Assembly: GCA_023422695.1 (NCBI GenBank)
Contig: JAFAGN010000118.1
Coordinates: 1 to 16,503 of the forward strand
DNA from: Pseudomonadota bacterium
GTDB lineage: Bacteria; Pseudomonadota; Alphaproteobacteria; Sphingomonadales; Sphingomonadaceae
Reading direction: 5' to 3'
Length of the DNA stretch: 16,503 bases
The position numbers were made by a program, and so were the translations under genes. Positions 13,913 to 16,503 of the stretch are shown here, piece by piece. Below the pieces are notes generated by a model. It did not search any database, was not told the origin of the DNA, and saw only the letters and a list, made by a program, of their open reading frames with translations. The stretch's first letter is position 1. Each line of letters begins with the position of its first letter.

Positions 13913-14163
13913 TGACCAGCATCGCCAAACTCTACACCCGCATCCGCTTGAGCGGCCGCGCCAGTTTCAAGGACTTGTGCCGCATCGCCGAAGCATTCGG
14001 CTTCGTCCTGAAGCGCACCAACGGCAGCCACCATATCTTTCAGCACCCCGATGTGCCGGGCAATCTGAATCTCCAGCCGAGCGGCAAGAACGCCAAGCCC
14101 TATCAAATCCGGCAACTGCTTGATATGATCGACAGCAACGGACTGGATATGATCAAGCCATGA
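13912..14163 (+). CDS. hicA: HicA-type mRNA interferase toxin
   Basis: An 83-residue protein of the HicA family, the ribonuclease toxin of type II hicAB pairs, which cuts mRNA. The double-stranded RNA-binding-like fold is marked by AEAFGFVLKRTNGSHHIFQHP, with the catalytic His40 in G-S-H-H and the following basic stretch. The C-terminal part (PYQIRQLLDMI) matches the last helix of HicA. The start is GTG 13912, with GGAG eight bases upstream inside a hairpin; a weak start fits a toxin kept at low level. It overlaps the downstream antitoxin gene as ATGA. The product is full length for the family and shows no visible damage. Confidence 0.88.
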   Translation: MTSIAKLYTRIRLSGRASFKDLCRIAEAFGFVLKRTNGSHHIFQHPDVPGNLNLQPSGKNAKPYQIRQLLDMIDSNGLDMIKP

Positions 14164-14390
14164 ACATCCATTATCACATCAACCTGTTCTGGTCGGCCGA
14201 AGACAATTGCTGGATCGCCGACGTGCCCGACCTCAAATATTGCAGCGCGCATGGCGCCACGGCCGAAGAAGCCGCGCGCGAGATCGAAATCGCGATGCGG
14301 TTGTGGCTTGATGTTGCCGCCGAACGCGGCGAAGCACCGCCCGAGCCGCGCTATCGCCCGGCCATTTACGCGGTTCGCAACGCGGCTTGA
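14160..14390 (+). CDS. hicB: HicB-type antitoxin, short form
   Basis: A 76-residue protein with the HicB partial RNase H-like fold: an opening beta strand (INLFWSAEDNCWIADVPDL), CSAHGATAEEAAREIEIAMRLWLDVA as the central helix, and a short C-terminal tail with PEPRYRPAIYA. It should bind and neutralise the HicA toxin encoded directly upstream. It lacks the C-terminal ribbon-helix-helix or helix-turn-helix domain that many HicB proteins use for autoregulation, so control of the pair may rest on the leader hairpin or another factor. Its ATG overlaps the hicA stop by four bases, which couples the two. Confidence 0.88.
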   Translation: MNIHYHINLFWSAEDNCWIADVPDLKYCSAHGATAEEAAREIEIAMRLWLDVAAERGEAPPEPRYRPAIYAVRNAA

Positions 14391-14391
14391 C

Positions 14392-14416
14392 CAAGGCATC
14401 CCGCGAGCGATGCTTG
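14392..14416 (+). terminator. weak hairpin after hicB, with repeat of the leader-arm motif
   Basis: CAAGGCATC and GATGCTTG form a stem of eight pairs with one bulged G around CCGCGAGC. There is no T tract, so termination is uncertain. Within it, CGAGCGATGCT (14404-14414) repeats the arm of the hicA leader palindrome. Confidence 0.3.
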
Positions 14417-14474
14417 CCTTCTATCTGTAATCCGCCAACACTCCCCGCGCATCATCACCGCAGGGGAAAGCACC

Positions 14475-16010
14475 ATGGATTTCCGTAACGTCGACCGACC
14501 GAACCGCCGCGACCTGATTCGCGGCGCCGCCATGCTCGGCGCGGGCGCTGCGGTCATGGCGCCCTTCCCCGCCCTCGCCGCCAGCAGCCAGAGCGCCGCG
14601 ATCCGCAAGGCCGCCGAAGTCGGCAAGGACGCTTCGATCAAGCGTATCCGCGACTGGATCGCCCTGCCCTCGATCGCCGCCGAAAACCGCAACATGGCCG
14701 AGGGCGCGGCCTATATGGCCGAACTCGCGCGCGACGCAGGGTTCAGCAATGTCGAGATCGTCCCGACCGATGGCCATCCCGGCGTCTTCGGCACGATCGA
14801 CGTCGGCGCCCCGCGCACGCTCGGCATCTATTTCATGTATGATGTGAAACAATTCGACCCCGCCGAATGGTCGTCGCCGCCGCTCGAAGGGCGGATGGTC
14901 GACCGCCCCGGCTTTGGCCAGGCGATCATGGGCCGCGGCGCGGTGAACCAGAAGGGACCGGAGGCCGCCTTCCTCGCCGCGCTCCACGCGATCCGGGCCG
15001 CCAAGGCCAAGCTGCCGGTGAACATCGTGCTGGTGTGCGAGGGCGAGGAAGAAATCGGCTCGCCGCACTTCCGCCAGATCGCGACGAAGCCCAACATCCT
15101 CGCCGCGCTCAAGAAATGCGACGGCATCTTCATCCCCTTCGCCTCGCAGGGCCAGAACGGCAATGTCACCGTCAATCTGGGCTCGAAAGGCATCATCGAA
15201 CTCGAACTGGTCGCGAGCGGCGAGAAATGGGGTCGCGGCCCCAAAGGCGACGTCCATTCCAGCCTGAAGGCGATGGTCGATTCGCCCGCGTGGCGGCTGG
15301 TGCAGGCGCTCCAGACGCTCGTCACCCCCGATGGCAATAAGCCCGCGATCGAGGGCTGGTTCGAAAATGTCCGCCCGCTGACCGAGCGCGAAAAGAGCCT
15401 GATCCGCGAAGCCGCCAAGGCGGGCGACGAAGCGCAGCAAAAGGCCGCGCTGGGCGTCACCCACTGGATCGACAACCTTGCCTATGACGACGCGCTGATC
15501 CGCCTCGCGCAGGAACCGACGGTCAACATCGAGGGGCTGGTCGCAGGCTATACCGGCCCGGGCGGCAAGACGATCCTGCCCGGCCGCGCGGTCGCCAAGC
15601 TCGACCTCCGCCTCGTCCCCAACCAGACCCGCGCCGAGGCGACGCAGAAGCTGCGTGCGCATCTCGACAAGCACGGCTTCAAGGATGTCGAGGTCAATGT
15701 GTCGGGCGGTTACGACCCGACCGAGGTCGCCGAGGACAGCCGCCTGATCCGCACCGCGCTGGCAACCTACAAGCAGATGGGGGTCGCGACGAACCTCAAC
15801 GCGCGGCTCGCGGGCAGCTGGCCCGGCGCGACCTTCACCGCGCCGCCGGTGTCGATCCCGGCAGGGCATTTCGGCACCGGCCACGGATCGGGCGCGCACG
15901 CCCCCGACGAATATTATCTGATCGATTCGACCAATCCCAAAGTCGCCGGGCTGGTCGACGCGACGATGGGGTTCGCGGAATTTCTCTACACCCTCGCCGC
16001 GATCAAATGA
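14475..16010 (+). CDS. Tat-exported M20-family protein with altered metal site
   Basis: A 511-residue member of the M20 (carnosinase/ArgE/DapE-like) family. A twin-arginine signal (NRRDLIRG at 10-17, hydrophobic core at about 18-35, ALA before cleavage near 36) sends it folded to the periplasm. The family layout is present: first catalytic part to about 235, a dimerisation lid with GDVHSS (His261) at about 245-375, and second catalytic part to the end. EGEEEIGS (189-196) and GSGAHAPDE (His475) are conserved. Against the usual ligands, the HxD motif reads Met121-Tyr-Asp123, the bridging Asp of RGAxD is Asn158, and the Asp after the next strand (about 222) is absent. It may be a peptidase with a changed metal centre, or a non-catalytic member. 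AGGGGA precedes the ATG. The downstream VOC gene overlaps its stop. Confidence 0.88.
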   Translation: MDFRNVDRPNRRDLIRGAAMLGAGAAVMAPFPALAASSQSAAIRKAAEVGKDASIKRIRDWIALPSIAAENRNMAEGAAYMAELARDAGFSNVEIVPTDGHPGVFGTIDVGAPRTLGIYFMYDVKQFDPAEWSSPPLEGRMVDRPGFGQAIMGRGAVNQKGPEAAFLAALHAIRAAKAKLPVNIVLVCEGEEEIGSPHFRQIATKPNILAALKKCDGIFIPFASQGQNGNVTVNLGSKGIIELELVASGEKWGRGPKGDVHSSLKAMVDSPAWRLVQALQTLVTPDGNKPAIEGWFENVRPLTEREKSLIREAAKAGDEAQQKAALGVTHWIDNLAYDDALIRLAQEPTVNIEGLVAGYTGPGGKTILPGRAVAKLDLRLVPNQTRAEATQKLRAHLDKHGFKDVEVNVSGGYDPTEVAEDSRLIRTALATYKQMGVATNLNARLAGSWPGATFTAPPVSIPAGHFGTGHGSGAHAPDEYYLIDSTNPKVAGLVDATMGFAEFLYTLAAIK

Positions 16011-16468
16011 CCGACCTGAACGGCGTCGCGCATGTCATCCTGACCGCGGGGGACTTCGCGCGCTCGACCGCATTCTGGCGCGACATGATCGGCTATCTGG
16101 GGCTCAAGCTCGTGCTCGACAGCGATGAGATGCTCTACGGCGTCGGCGGCCGCACCGCGATCGGCATTCGCACGCCCAGCCCCGAAAACGCCGGCAAGCG
16201 TTTCGACCAGGGCGCGCCGGGGCTCCACCATGCCTGTTTCCGAATGCGCGACCGCGCCGCGGTCGATGCTGTCCATGCCTTTCTGGTGGAGCGGCATGAT
16301 ATCGAGATCGTCCATCCGCCGCAGGAGGAACCGTGGGCGCCCGGCTATTATTCGGTGCTGTTCGAGGATCCGGACGGTATCCGCATAGAGTTCAACCACG
16401 TCCCCGGCGCGGGCCTGCTGGTTGACGGGCAAGAGATCGGCGGCGCTGACGCTTTTGACGATAACTGA
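16007..16468 (+). CDS. VOC family (glyoxalase/dioxygenase-like) protein
   Basis: A 153-residue vicinal oxygen chelate protein with two beta-alpha-beta-beta-beta modules. The first begins GVAHVILTAGDFARSTAFWRDMIGYLGLKL (His9 as likely metal ligand). The second begins APGLHHACFRMRD (His76/77) and ends in FEDPDGIRIEFNH, with the Glu of RIEF as the usual last metal ligand. Members include glyoxalase I, extradiol dioxygenases and epimerases; the substrate here cannot be told. It has no signal peptide and is cytosolic. Its ATG overlaps the stop of the M20-family gene by four bases, so the two are made together although they act in different compartments. Confidence 0.88.
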   Translation: MTDLNGVAHVILTAGDFARSTAFWRDMIGYLGLKLVLDSDEMLYGVGGRTAIGIRTPSPENAGKRFDQGAPGLHHACFRMRDRAAVDAVHAFLVERHDIEIVHPPQEEPWAPGYYSVLFEDPDGIRIEFNHVPGAGLLVDGQEIGGADAFDDN

Positions 16469-16470
16469 TC

Positions 16471-16495
16471 CTCCCTGTCGCGCAGCGATGGGGAG
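16471..16495. repeat. intergenic hairpin repeat after the VOC gene
   Basis: CTCCCTGTCGC and GCGATGGGGAG pair around GCA, giving an 11-bp stem in RNA with two G-U pairs, three bases past the VOC stop. The wording is that of a common sphingomonad intergenic repeat, and it may stop transcription. The window ends inside the element, so its full extent is unknown. Confidence 0.6.
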
Positions 16496-16503
16496 GGGGA
16501 CCG

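Noticed and set aside
14421..15899. 492-codon minus-strand open frame opposite the M20 gene
   Set aside because: Same reasoning: no domain features, while the plus strand has a Tat signal and family motifs.

Overview
The window is high-GC alphaproteobacterial chromosome and most resembles a sphingomonad (Sphingopyxis/Sphingomonas-like). The evidence is the codon use, the housekeeping genes (class I fumarase, fused PabB-PabC, aspartate aminotransferase, Zur), Tat- and Sec-exported enzymes, and several short palindromic repeats of the kind scattered through sphingomonad genomes. No phage, transposase, CRISPR array, rRNA or tRNA was found. Almost every base is in a gene or a short spacer. The only gene-free stretch above 300 bases is about 2434-2790.

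Layout. (1) 43-2433, minus strand: a class A beta-lactamase-like lipoprotein followed by a tiny lipoprotein, and a 35-residue membrane microprotein coupled to an exported MsrA. (2) 2791-6641, minus strand: aspartate aminotransferase, a PabB-PabC fusion for 4-aminobenzoate (folate) synthesis, and an exported protein of unknown function. (3) 6755-8458, plus strand: a long-chain acyl-CoA ligase. (4) 8445-10186: a divergent nitric-oxide-type module. A group III truncated haemoglobin, a three-helix membrane protein and a DUF1971 protein lie on the minus strand with overlapping ends. They face an Rrf2/NsrR-type regulator on the plus strand across a spacer holding an NsrR-like palindrome. (5) 10272-11287: a MerC-domain membrane protein and the zinc regulator Zur, with a possible Zur site upstream. 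(6) 11457-13820: an unknown multi-pass membrane protein and class I fumarase. (7) 13912-14390: a compact hicAB toxin-antitoxin pair whose leader is a strong hairpin covering the toxin ribosome binding site. (8) 14475-16468: a Tat-exported M20-family protein with an altered metal site, translationally coupled to a VOC-family protein.

The most interesting points are the NO module with its unknown membrane component, the hicA leader hairpin with a third copy of its arm beyond hicB, the M20 protein that lacks three canonical metal ligands, the microprotein upstream of msrA, and the beta-lactamase-like protein with an enlarged omega loop. All functional statements come from reading motifs and context; no database search was possible.
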